From positions 62,001-126,000 of the forward strand of contig NZ_JAIGQB010000006.1 in NCBI RefSeq assembly GCF_021083185.1: a DNA stretch of 64,000 bases, given 5' to 3'. Below the pieces are notes generated by a model, which saw only the letters and a list, made by a program, of their open reading frames with translations, was not told where the DNA came from and did not search any database. Origin of the DNA: Nocardioides furvisabuli. Its GTDB lineage: Bacteria; Actinomycetota; Actinomycetes; Propionibacteriales; Nocardioidaceae. Of this stretch, positions 26,793 to 35,271 are shown piece after piece; position 1 is the first letter of the stretch, and every line of letters begins with the position of its first letter. The position numbers were made by a program, and so were the translations under genes.

Positions 26793-28313
26793 GTGAGCGA
26801 GATCGCGGTCGAGCTCGCGCGGGTCAAGGGCGCCTTCGCCCAGCCGACGCTGACCCTGCTGCACCAGCGCCAGGCGCCCGTGGTCATCACGATCTTCCGG
26901 GCCGCCTTCGGTCGCAACAACCGGCCCATCCCCACGGCGCGGCTGCACACCCAGGTCGAGGAGCACCTCGCGGGCATTCGCGAGTCCGGCGAGACCGACC
27001 TGCCCAGCGGCAGCGGCCGCGAGATCTGCCAGCGGTGGATGCGCGGGCAGTGGCTGGTGCGCTCGCTCGACGAGCAGGGCCACGAGGTCTACACCCTCAC
27101 CTCGCACGCGCAGCAGGCCCTCGAGCTGGTCAAGAACCTCAGCCGCGACCGCGCCACCCTCAGCGAGCACCGCATCACCACGATCCTGGGCACCGTGCGT
27201 CGCTTCAACTCCGAGGCCAACCCCGACCGCACGACCCGGGTGACGATCCTCAACGAGGAGATCGCGCGGCTGCGCGCCGAGCGCGACCGGCTCGTCGACG
27301 GCGACGAGATGCTCGGGGCCACCGAGGACTACATGCACGAGGGCTTCACCGAGCTCCTCTCGCTCATCTCCGCCCTCCCCAGCGACTTCGCCCGCGTCGA
27401 GGAGCGGTTCGGGGCCATCCGGGGCGAGATCCTGGCCGCCTTCCGGGCCGAGGACCGCCCGGCCGGCGAGGTCATCGACGCCTACCTCGCTCGCGCCGAC
27501 GCGCTGATGACCGCCACCCACGAGGGCCGCGCCTTCGAGGGCGCGTTCGCGCTGCTGCGCGACGACGCGATGGTGACCCAGCTGCGTGAGGACCTCACCG
27601 CGCTGCTCGAGCACCCGCTCTCCGACCGGCTCCTCAGCGACGCCGACCGGGCCGAGCTGCGTGGCACGGTGAGCCTGGTCCGCGAGGGCCTGGACCGGGT
27701 GCTGTCGCAGCGGTCGCGGGTCACCGCGACGTTGAAGGAGTACATCGTCTCCCACGACGCCGTGCGCGACCGTGAGCTCGAGCAGACGCTGCGCCAGGTC
27801 GAGTCGGAGCTGATGACCTGGATGGCGACCACCGGGCCCCGCGCCGTGCACGCCGTGCCGCTGCTCCCCGCGCGTGCGTCCGTGGACCACCTGCGCGAGC
27901 GCTTCCACGACCCGGCCGACGACGTGCTGCCCGACCCGATCCGGACCGCCGACCCCGCCGACGCGCCGCCGGTGTCGCTGGACGACCTGATCGCGCACGG
28001 CGGCCCGCAGCTGGACGCGCTGCGCGACCGGCTGGTCACGGCACGGTCGGACCTCGCGCCGGTGCGCTCGCTCGGCGAGCTCTTCGACCGGCTCGAGCCC
28101 TCGCTCCAGCGCCCGGTCGAGATCTTCGGGCTGCTCCACCTCGCCGCCGACCTGGCGCGCGAGCCCGGTCGCGGCAGCTCCGGCAGCACCGACGCCCCGG
28201 CCGAGACCTACGTCGCGGTCCGCCACGACGGCACCCGTCGTACGTTCGCGGTGCCGCGCGTGCCGCTGCCGGACCCCGACCTCGACACCCACCAGCAGGA
28301 GGCCCGCGCATGA
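26793..28313 (+). CDS. jetA: Wadjet/Mks component JetA (MksF-like, DUF3375)
   Basis: A 506-residue DUF3375 protein, the kleisin subunit of Wadjet/MksBEF complexes, which together with JetB bridges and closes the SMC-like JetC ring. The N-terminal winged-helix region reads LLHQRQAPVVITIFRAAFGRN, and the RRFNSEANPDRTTRVTILNEEIARL stretch is characteristic of the family. The GTG at 26793 has GGAGGT 6 nt ahead and replaces an upstream in-frame ATG at 26679 whose extra 38 residues look non-coding. The stop overlaps jetB as ATGA. No transfer signature is visible, and GC content resembles the surroundings. Confidence 0.88.
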   Translation: MSEIAVELARVKGAFAQPTLTLLHQRQAPVVITIFRAAFGRNNRPIPTARLHTQVEEHLAGIRESGETDLPSGSGREICQRWMRGQWLVRSLDEQGHEVYTLTSHAQQALELVKNLSRDRATLSEHRITTILGTVRRFNSEANPDRTTRVTILNEEIARLRAERDRLVDGDEMLGATEDYMHEGFTELLSLISALPSDFARVEERFGAIRGEILAAFRAEDRPAGEVIDAYLARADALMTATHEGRAFEGAFALLRDDAMVTQLREDLTALLEHPLSDRLLSDADRAELRGTVSLVREGLDRVLSQRSRVTATLKEYIVSHDAVRDRELEQTLRQVESELMTWMATTGPRAVHAVPLLPARASVDHLRERFHDPADDVLPDPIRTADPADAPPVSLDDLIAHGGPQLDALRDRLVTARSDLAPVRSLGELFDRLEPSLQRPVEIFGLLHLAADLAREPGRGSSGSTDAPAETYVAVRHDGTRRTFAVPRVPLPDPDLDTHQQEARA

Positions 28314-29053
28314 GCGTGGACACCGACCTCGACCTCGAACCCGACAGCGACCTCGAGCCCGACCTCGATTCCGGGGACACCGACCCCGACCTCGCCTCGG
28401 TCTCCCTGTGGGAGGGCGACGAGGGCGGGCTCGAGCACGGCCAGCGGCACGCGCTCGTCACGCTGCTCAAGCAGCGCTTCATCAGCGCCCGCACCCACCC
28501 GCGCGACTGGCGCGTGCTGGTCGAGCACGAGCGAGTCATCCGCGGACGCCTCAACGACCTGTTCCTCGACCTCCTCGTCGACCGGTCCCGCGAGGTCGCG
28601 TGGAAGCGGCAGGCCACCTCCGAGACCGGTGGCCGCTTCCCGACCCTGCTCCACGACGTGGCGTGGTCGCGCGAGGAGACGCTGGTGCTCGTGCACCTGC
28701 GCGACCGCCTCCGTGCCGGCCTCGCCGGCGGAGACGCACGGGTGTACGTCGACCGCGACGACGTCGTCGACTACATCGAGAGCTTCCGCCCGGCCCACGC
28801 CACCGACGAGGCGGGCGACGAGAAGCGCGCCCGCAACGCGGTGACGAGCATCGTGAAGGCCGGCCTGCTCATCGGCGCTCCCGGCGACGACCGCTTCGAG
28901 ATCAGCGAGGCCGTCGAGCCGCTGCTGCCGCTCGAGCTGCTCCAGGAGCTCCTCGAGGCGCTGCGTCGCGCCAACGGCGGCGAGACGCCGGGCGAGCCGG
29001 AGGGCGACCTCTTCGAGCCGGCCGCGGACCAGCAGGGACAGGAGCAGGCATGA
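28310..29053 (+). CDS. jetB: Wadjet/Mks component JetB (MksE-like, DUF4194)
   Basis: A 247-residue DUF4194 protein, the KITE-type winged-helix subunit that binds the kleisin. The first about 38 residues are an acidic Asp/Glu/Leu/Pro tail not needed for the fold. The recognised region begins at HALVTLLKQRFISARTHP and continues with winged-helix elements such as ARNAVTSIVKAGLLIGAPGDDRFEIS. ATGA overlaps join it to jetA and jetC, giving one translational unit. Confidence 0.85.
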   Translation: MSVDTDLDLEPDSDLEPDLDSGDTDPDLASVSLWEGDEGGLEHGQRHALVTLLKQRFISARTHPRDWRVLVEHERVIRGRLNDLFLDLLVDRSREVAWKRQATSETGGRFPTLLHDVAWSREETLVLVHLRDRLRAGLAGGDARVYVDRDDVVDYIESFRPAHATDEAGDEKRARNAVTSIVKAGLLIGAPGDDRFEISEAVEPLLPLELLQELLEALRRANGGETPGEPEGDLFEPAADQQGQEQA

Positions 29054-32000
29054 GCATCGACGAGGTGCGCCCCGACGCCACCGCTGACTCCGACCCTGAC
29101 GGCGCCGACCCCGACGGGCTCTTCGCCGAGCACAGCGTCGCCACGCCGGCCGACGACACCATGCAGTGGCGCGCGGCGCTGCTGCAGCTGGTCAACTGGG
29201 GCGGCTTCGGCGGGCTCACGACCGTGCCGCTGCGCGGCGACGCCACGATGATCTCCGGCGCCTCGGGCGTCGGCAAGAGCACCATCCTCGACGCCTACAC
29301 CGCGCTGATGATGCCCTCGGACACCAAGTTCAACGGTGCCTCCAACGACGCCGTCGCGGGCCGCGCACGCAGCATCGGCCAGCGCAACCTGCTGTCCTAC
29401 CTGCGCGGCGCCGTCGACGTCGTCGACGACCCGCGCACCGGTCGTCCGGTGGAGAAGCTGCTGCGTGGCCGCGGTGGCGACACCTGGGGCGCGGTCGCGA
29501 TGACGTTCGTCAACGACCGGGGCGGGCAGTTCACCGTGCTGCGCACCTACTACGTCCCGCGCCGCGCGACCCGCTCCGGCGAGGTCCAGATGCAGCTGGT
29601 CACCCACGACGGCCCGCTCCCGCTCGACACCCTCGAGGTCGCGGTCGCCGAGCGCTTCCACGCCAACACCCTCAAGAAGCTCTTCCCCGGCGTGCGGGTG
29701 CACCGCACGTACGCCGAGTTCGCCGCCGTGCTGCACGCCCGCCTCGGCATCGGCGCCAACGGCGACGGCGCGAAGGCGCTGCGGCTGCTGGCCCGCATCC
29801 AGTCGGGCAACCAGGTCCGCAGCGTCGACGAGCTCTACAAGGAGATGGTGCTCGAGCGCCCGGCGACCTACGCGGCCGCCGACCGCGCCATCGAGCACTT
29901 CGACGACCTCGACGCCGCGCATGCCGCGATGCGCACCGAGCAGCACAAGCTCGAGCTCCTCGAGCCGATCGCAGGCATCCACGAGCGCAAGGTCCGGGCC
30001 GCGCGACGGCTCGCCGAGCTGGACTCCTTCGGCGTCACCCGCTCCGGCGACACCCCGCTGCGCACCTGGCTGCTCCAGGAGCACCTGCGCCTGATCTCCC
30101 ACGCGGTGACGACCAACCGCGCCGACCGTGTCGCGACCAGCGACGCGCTCACCGCGACCACCGCTGCCGAGCGGGCGCTCGTGGCGGACGCCGAGGCCGC
30201 GCAGGAGGCCCACCGCGCCGCGGGCGGGTCGACCCTGCAGTCGCTGGCCCTCTCCGTCGAGCAGGAGAAGGTGGTCCGCGACGACCGGGCGAGCCGACGT
30301 GCGGTCCTCTCCGACCGGCTGCTGCCGCTCATCGACGTCGCCGACGCCAGCGCCCCCGACATCGACTCGGCGCTGATGTCGGCCGAGGCCTTCGCCGTGC
30401 TGCAGCTGCACGCCCGGCAGTGGCTCGCCGGTTGGGAACGCGAGCAGGAGCGGCTCAAGCGCGAGCGGGACGGCGCCCGCGACCGGCGCTACCCGCTCAG
30501 CCACCGCCAGGCCGAGCTCCGCCGCGAGCGCGGGTCGCTGGAGAGCCAGCAGGGTCGTGTCGGCTCCCGCATGCACGAGCTGCGCGCCGAGGTCGCGCGC
30601 GCCGCAGGGCTCTCCGAGGACGAGCTGCCCTACGTCGCCGAGCTGCTCGACCTCGCCCCCGAGGAGGCCCGCTGGCGCACCGCGGTCGAGACCGTCCTCG
30701 GTGCCAGCGCCCGCACCCTGCTGGTGCCGGTGGACCGTCTCTCGCACTTCTCCCGCGCCATCGACGGGCTCCACCTGCGCGGACGCCTCGTCTTCGAGGG
30801 CGTCCCGCTCGACCTGCCCGACCTGGGGCCGGCCGACCCCGAGCGGATCGCCGGCAAGCTGCTCTTCAAGGACTCGCCGTTCTCGGGCTGGCTGCAGGCG
30901 CACGTCGCCGAGCCGTCCCGCAACGCGCTGTGCGTCGAGGACGCCTCCGACCTCGACGGCGGCGGCCTCCGCGTCACCCTCGCGGGCCAGACCCGCAGCG
31001 GTCGCCGCGGCACGCACGGTCGCACCGAGGGGCGCAGCATCATCGGCTTCTCCAACGCCGACGCGATCGAGGAGCTCGACGCCGAGCTCGCATCGATCGG
31101 CGCCGACCTCGACGCCATCGACGCCGAGGTCGCCGAGCTCGACCGCCGGGCCGCGGTGCTGGAGCACCAGCGCTCGGCGTACGACGCCGTGGCGGTCGCG
31201 CGCTTCGACGACCTCGACGTCGAGGCGAGCGAGCGGCGCCTGGCCGACCTCGGGGCCCGGCGTACCGAGCTCCTCGGCGCGGACGACGAGCTCCAGGTGC
31301 TGGAGCAGCAGATGGAGCGGCTCGCCGAGCAGCTGGAGTCGACGCGCCGGGTCCGCTTCGGCCTCGAGGAGCGTCAGCGCGAGCTCAACGAGCAGCACGG
31401 ACGACTGGTCGACGACGAGGACCTGGTCAACGACCGCCTCGAGACGGCTGCGCCCCTCGCGCTCGACGCCGAGCAGCGCGACGCGCTCGCCGCGGACTTC
31501 CGCGCTGCCGCGGCACCGGGCGACCCCGACGACCTCGACCGCTTCGCCGAGACCTCCCAGCGCCTGGCCGAGCGCCTGCGCGAGGCGGTCGGTGATGCCG
31601 AGGCGGAGCTGCGCCGCGCCGACGACGAGCTCGCCGCGATCTTCCGGGCCTACAAGCTCCAGTGGGAGTCGCCCAACCTCGGCGCGACGGCGGAGTCCTA
31701 CGGCGACTACGCCCGCATCCTCGAGGAGATCCGCGGAACCGGGCTCGCCGGACGCCGCTCGGAGTGGCGCCGCCGCCTGACCGAGTGGAGCGGCCAGGAC
31801 CTCGTGCCCCTGCTGGGCGCGATGGCCGCGTCGGTCGAGGACATCGAGGACCGCCTCGAGCCGATCAACGCGATCCTGCGCCGCCTGGAGTTCGGAGGCG
31901 CGGGCGACCGGCTCCGGATCCGGCTGCGACGCCTCGCCCCGGCACACGTGCAGGTCTTCCTGCGCGACCTGCGCGCGCTCACCGCCCGGTCGGCGCCCGA

Positions 32001-32520
32001 CACCGACGAGGCCGGCCTCGAGGAGCGCTTCGCAGAGCTCAGCCGTTTCATGGAGCAGCTGCGCCGCCCGGCCCAGGGCGGGGACGGCACCGCGAGCGAG
32101 CGCGACCGCCTGCTCGACGTACGCCGCCACGTCGAGGTGAGCGCCGAGCGCTACGACTCCCTGACCGGGGAGCTGCGAGCGACCTACCGCACGCTGGGGG
32201 AGAAGAGCGGCGGCGAGAGCCAGGAGCTGGTGGCCTTCATCGTCGGCTCGGCGCTGCGCTTCCGCCTCGGCGACGAGATGCGCTCGCGCCCGCGCTTCGC
32301 GCCGGTCTTCCTCGACGAGGGCTTCGTGAAGGCCGACTCCGAGTTCGCCGGTCGTGCCGTGCGCGCCTGGAAGGGGCTGGGCTTCCAGCTGGTGATCGGG
32401 GTGCCGCTCGACAAGGTCACCGGCCTCGAGCCGCACATGGACGAGCTGCTCGCGATCACCAAGAACAGCGTCACGCACCAGTCGTGGATCACCTCGATCA
32501 CCGACGCGCGGGGCTCCTAG
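29050..32520 (+). CDS. jetC: Wadjet/Mks SMC-like ATPase JetC (MksB-like)
   Basis: A 1156-residue condensin-like ATPase. The Walker A GASGVGKST is at residues 70-78. Two long coiled-coil arms occupy roughly 290-500 and 680-960, around a central hinge-like segment. The ABC signature is in KSGGESQE (about 1052-1058), and Walker B is FLDEGF with Asp1089-Glu1090. All catalytic motifs are intact, so an active loop-extruding motor is expected. The usual partner JetD/MksG (DUF3322-DUF2220, Toprim nuclease that cuts circular DNA) is not found downstream: the next gene is an unrelated 96-residue protein on the other strand. Confidence 0.9.
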   Translation: MSIDEVRPDATADSDPDGADPDGLFAEHSVATPADDTMQWRAALLQLVNWGGFGGLTTVPLRGDATMISGASGVGKSTILDAYTALMMPSDTKFNGASNDAVAGRARSIGQRNLLSYLRGAVDVVDDPRTGRPVEKLLRGRGGDTWGAVAMTFVNDRGGQFTVLRTYYVPRRATRSGEVQMQLVTHDGPLPLDTLEVAVAERFHANTLKKLFPGVRVHRTYAEFAAVLHARLGIGANGDGAKALRLLARIQSGNQVRSVDELYKEMVLERPATYAAADRAIEHFDDLDAAHAAMRTEQHKLELLEPIAGIHERKVRAARRLAELDSFGVTRSGDTPLRTWLLQEHLRLISHAVTTNRADRVATSDALTATTAAERALVADAEAAQEAHRAAGGSTLQSLALSVEQEKVVRDDRASRRAVLSDRLLPLIDVADASAPDIDSALMSAEAFAVLQLHARQWLAGWEREQERLKRERDGARDRRYPLSHRQAELRRERGSLESQQGRVGSRMHELRAEVARAAGLSEDELPYVAELLDLAPEEARWRTAVETVLGASARTLLVPVDRLSHFSRAIDGLHLRGRLVFEGVPLDLPDLGPADPERIAGKLLFKDSPFSGWLQAHVAEPSRNALCVEDASDLDGGGLRVTLAGQTRSGRRGTHGRTEGRSIIGFSNADAIEELDAELASIGADLDAIDAEVAELDRRAAVLEHQRSAYDAVAVARFDDLDVEASERRLADLGARRTELLGADDELQVLEQQMERLAEQLESTRRVRFGLEERQRELNEQHGRLVDDEDLVNDRLETAAPLALDAEQRDALAADFRAAAAPGDPDDLDRFAETSQRLAERLREAVGDAEAELRRADDELAAIFRAYKLQWESPNLGATAESYGDYARILEEIRGTGLAGRRSEWRRRLTEWSGQDLVPLLGAMAASVEDIEDRLEPINAILRRLEFGGAGDRLRIRLRRLAPAHVQVFLRDLRALTARSAPDTDEAGLEERFAELSRFMEQLRRPAQGGDGTASERDRLLDVRRHVEVSAERYDSLTGELRATYRTLGEKSGGESQELVAFIVGSALRFRLGDEMRSRPRFAPVFLDEGFVKADSEFAGRAVRAWKGLGFQLVIGVPLDKVTGLEPHMDELLAITKNSVTHQSWITSITDARGS

Positions 32521-32538
32521 CACCGGGGCGGCACCGGC

Positions 32539-32829
32539 TCACTCGAAGAGCCGGTCCTCCACCTCGACCGAGGTGACCTCCATCCGGAGGGCCAACACCT
32601 TCTCCGGCGACAGCCCGAGCCGGGCGAGGATCACCTGCACCTGCGGCAGCACCCAGGGGTAGGACTCGACCGCGACGCGACCGGCCTCGGTGGCGACGCG
32701 GACCCAGACGACGGGCGAGCCGCCGCGGTCCGGCAGCCAGTGCGCCTCCAGCACGCCGGCGGGCGCCAGCGAGGCCACGAGCGGCAGCATCGCCGCGTCG
32801 ACCGCCTGACGCAGCTGCTCCTCGCCCAT
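32539..32829 (-). CDS. 96-residue conserved-looking protein, function unknown
   Basis: A small mixed alpha/beta protein with a central SPVVWVRVATEAGRVAVESYPW and an acidic C-terminus ending VEDRLFE. I recognise no family. TAGGCT (32836-32841) lies 6 nt before its ATG, supporting a real leaderless gene rather than a shadow. It is convergent with jetC, 18 nt away, and divergent from the secreted protein gene at 32944. Confidence 0.5.
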   Translation of the reverse strand: MGEEQLRQAVDAAMLPLVASLAPAGVLEAHWLPDRGGSPVVWVRVATEAGRVAVESYPWVLPQVQVILARLGLSPEKVLALRMEVTSVEVEDRLFE

Positions 32830-32943
32830 GTCCCCAGCCTAGGTCGAGCCTCCCTGTCGCGCTCGTGCTGGGGCGTGCTCGGGGCCGTCCCGCCGGGATG
32901 GGAGCATGTGCGCCTCAGCTCACGAGGCGAAGGGTGGAGGACG

Positions 32944-33426
32944 ATGCCGGAGGTGTCACGGCGTACGCCGGACCGTCGGGTCTCGCGCGCCCTCGGGGTC
33001 GCCGGACTGCTGGCCGTGGCGGGGTTGGTCGTCTTCGTGGCGCGACCCACCGACAGCCCTCCGCCGACCCCGGCCGCCGACCCGCCCGGCTCCTCCGCGC
33101 AGCCTCCGGCCGCGCCGGCGCAGGCGAGCGACGAGGACTTCTGCGGCGGCTTCCGGCGCCTGGCCGAGAGCCAGGCGCTGCACGTCAGCCAGGGCGAGAG
33201 CGCCGACCCCGACCAGCTGCGGGAGTCGGCCGACGCCCTGGTCGGGATCGGTGTGCCGGAGTCGATGTCCATCGCGGCGCGCAGCGGCTACTACACCGTG
33301 ATCAGCGGTGTCTACGAGAGCGTCGACGACGACCTCGCCCCGGCTGCCGTGGGCGCGCCCGACGAGCCGCTCGACGGTGCCGACGCGGCGTTCTCGTCCT
33401 ACCTGGCGGAGTTCTGCCCGCCGTGA
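32944..33426 (+). CDS. secreted or membrane-anchored protein of unknown function
   Basis: A 160-residue protein with a basic head, one hydrophobic helix (about 17-34), a Pro/Ala-rich linker (about 37-60) and a C-terminal domain of about 100 residues holding two Cys that could form a disulphide (FCGGFRRL near the start and EFCPP at the end). The layout is common among actinobacterial extracytoplasmic proteins of unknown role. GGAGG-like sequence (GGTGGAGG) precedes the ATG. Confidence 0.6.
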   Translation: MPEVSRRTPDRRVSRALGVAGLLAVAGLVVFVARPTDSPPPTPAADPPGSSAQPPAAPAQASDEDFCGGFRRLAESQALHVSQGESADPDQLRESADALVGIGVPESMSIAARSGYYTVISGVYESVDDDLAPAAVGAPDEPLDGADAAFSSYLAEFCPP

Positions 33427-33447
33427 CCCGCGCCGGGCGCCGGCGGA

Positions 33448-34131
33448 TCAGCGGTACTGATTCCTCGGAGGCTCGATGAGCTCGAGCTCCTCGACGACGA
33501 CCTCGGGCTCCGAGGTGCCCCCGTCGCCGGACCCCGGGACGTGGCGGGCCACCACCCTCACCCACTGATCGTCGGCGGGCGGCTCGACCCCGGTCGCCGC
33601 GACCCGCATGACCGTGGCGTCGGCGGCGCAGCAGTTGATGCCGAAGCGCGTGACGAACCATCGGTCCGACCCGCCCCTGCTGACGAAGCCGGAGAAGGTC
33701 AGCCTGCGGTCGGCCAGGGTGGCGCCGCCGTCGTACGCCGCACGGATGATCAGGTCGTCGAGCAGCACGGGCACCGGGTCGGTGTCCGGCAGTTCGGGCA
33801 GGAAGACCTCGTCGGCGGGCTCGAGGGCCACGGGTGCGGTCTGGGCGCGCTCGGCGAAGTGGGCGCCGAGAGCAGGAGGCGCGATGAGGAAGAACACGAG
33901 GGACGGAACGAACAGCAGCCACGCAGCGCGCGGGACGTGGCTGTCGTGCTCCTCGCCGTCGTCCTGGCGCCACACGTCGACCAGCGCGAGCAGGACGAGC
34001 AGCGCGCCGCAGGCGATCAGCGGCCATCGCATCCACGAGTTGACGTAGCGCAGGTAGGCGTCGCCCGAGGCCATCCGGATCAGGACCGCGCCCGTGATCG
34101 CGAGCAGCAGGGTCTGGGTCGCGCGGGTCAC
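33448..34131 (-). CDS. TIGR03943/DUF1980 permease-subunit protein
   Basis: A 227-residue protein with four hydrophobic segments in its first half and a soluble C-terminal domain containing INCCAADA, the conserved Cys pair of the family (B. subtilis YcgQ type). It partners a DUF318-type permease. The pair is linked by comparative genomics to zinc homeostasis and Zur control in several bacteria. The GTG start overlaps the permease stop as GTGA. An ATG 12 nt upstream (34143) is a less likely alternative because it lies deeper in the permease gene. Confidence 0.85.
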   Translation of the reverse strand: MTRATQTLLLAITGAVLIRMASGDAYLRYVNSWMRWPLIACGALLVLLALVDVWRQDDGEEHDSHVPRAAWLLFVPSLVFFLIAPPALGAHFAERAQTAPVALEPADEVFLPELPDTDPVPVLLDDLIIRAAYDGGATLADRRLTFSGFVSRGGSDRWFVTRFGINCCAADATVMRVAATGVEPPADDQWVRVVARHVPGSGDGGTSEPEVVVEELELIEPPRNQYR

Positions 34132-35132
34132 AGCAGCCACCATCCCATCCCGCAGGCCGACAGGACCGCCACCGCCAGCACCAGGGGCACGAAGCGCAGC
34201 GCGAAGGCTCCGCCGAACTGCCCGGACTCCATGGAGGCGAGCTTCACGTCCATGGCGGGACCGACGACCATGAAGACGAGCTTGGCGGTGTCGGAGAAGG
34301 CGGTGAGGCTGGCCGCGACGAAGGCGTCGGCCTCGGAGCACAGCGCCACGACGAAGGCGAAGGTCGCGAGCGTGAGCACGGCGAGCAGGGCGTTGCCGGC
34401 CAGGCTGTCGATCACTTCCCGCGGCACGAAGGTGTTGACGGCCGCCGCGATCATCGCGCCGAGCACGAGGAAGCCGGCGGCGTGGATGAAGTCGTGGCGC
34501 ACGCTGGACAGGAACGCCCGGGCGGTGCCGGCGTCGTGGTCGTGGGTGCCGCGGCGGTGCAGGATCGGCACGCGTCCGGCGAAGCGCAGCCACAGCCAGC
34601 CCACCGCGACCGCGGTGACGAGCGAGGCCAGGAAGCGGGCCAGCACGATCTCAGGGCGTCCCGGGAAGGCGACGGCGGTCGAGACGAGGACGACGGGGTT
34701 CACCGCCGGCGCGGCCAGCAGGAAGGTGAGGGCGACCGACGGGGCCACGCCGCGACGCATGAGGCTGCTCGCGACCGGCACCGACGCGCACTCGCACCCG
34801 GGGAGCGCGACCCCGGCGAGGCCGGCGACCGGGACGCCGAGGGCGGCGTTGTCGGGCACCAGCCGGCGCAGTGCCCGCTCGGACAGCAGGGTCGCGATGG
34901 CGCCGGCCAGCAGCACCCCGCCCACGAGGAACGGGACGGACTGCACCACGATCGCGACGAAGATCGTGCTCCACGTCGCCAGTGCCGGGTCGTCGAGACG
35001 CGGGACCAGCCACTGCTGCGACGCCACGAGGACGGCCAGGACACCGAAGACGAGGAACACCTGGAGCGAGGGGCGCCCGGACGGCCTCGCGTCCGGGGGC
35101 GCGTGGGTCTCCTGGCTCGTCGAGCTGCTCAT
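34128..35132 (-). CDS. DUF318-type permease (YcgR-like)
   Basis: A 334-residue integral membrane protein with about eight helices in two halves. Hallmarks are LPGCECASVPVASSLMRRG in the first half and CSEADAFVAASLTAF in the second, Cys/Glu/Asp residues within membrane segments that suggest metal transport. A cytoplasmic His-rich loop (HRRGTHDHD) separates the halves. It forms an operon with the TIGR03943 gene. The role is probably zinc handling, inferred from the family's Zur association. An AT-rich segment just upstream may be the operator. Confidence 0.85.
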   Translation of the reverse strand: MSSSTSQETHAPPDARPSGRPSLQVFLVFGVLAVLVASQQWLVPRLDDPALATWSTIFVAIVVQSVPFLVGGVLLAGAIATLLSERALRRLVPDNAALGVPVAGLAGVALPGCECASVPVASSLMRRGVAPSVALTFLLAAPAVNPVVLVSTAVAFPGRPEIVLARFLASLVTAVAVGWLWLRFAGRVPILHRRGTHDHDAGTARAFLSSVRHDFIHAAGFLVLGAMIAAAVNTFVPREVIDSLAGNALLAVLTLATFAFVVALCSEADAFVAASLTAFSDTAKLVFMVVGPAMDVKLASMESGQFGGAFALRFVPLVLAVAVLSACGMGWWLL

Positions 35133-35162
35133 CTCACGACCGATCTCTCGAGGACAACGGGC

Positions 35163-35185
35163 GCGATGATAATCGATCTCGTTAA
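35163..35185 (-). promoter_or_regulatory. AT-rich candidate operator/promoter of the permease operon
   Basis: On the plus strand the segment contains GATAATCGATCTCGTTAACG, by far the most AT-rich 20 nt of the neighbourhood. On the minus strand it contains TATCAT (35164-35169), a possible -10. AT-rich imperfect palindromes of this kind are typical of Zur/Fur-family operators, but symmetry is weak here, so a metal regulator is only suggested. Confidence 0.35.
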
Positions 35186-35271
35186 CGCGCTGGCGCCCCC
35201 GTCCGCAGGGCGCCACGCGCGTCGCCGGTGCGCCACACTGGGCATCCCCCCGACGGACCCGAGGAGGCGAC

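Noticed and set aside
28771..32523. A 1250-codon open frame on the minus strand opposite jetB-jetC
   Set aside because: High-GC third positions keep antisense frames open. The plus-strand proteins have intact JetB and JetC motifs, and the antisense translation has no recognisable domain and biased composition.
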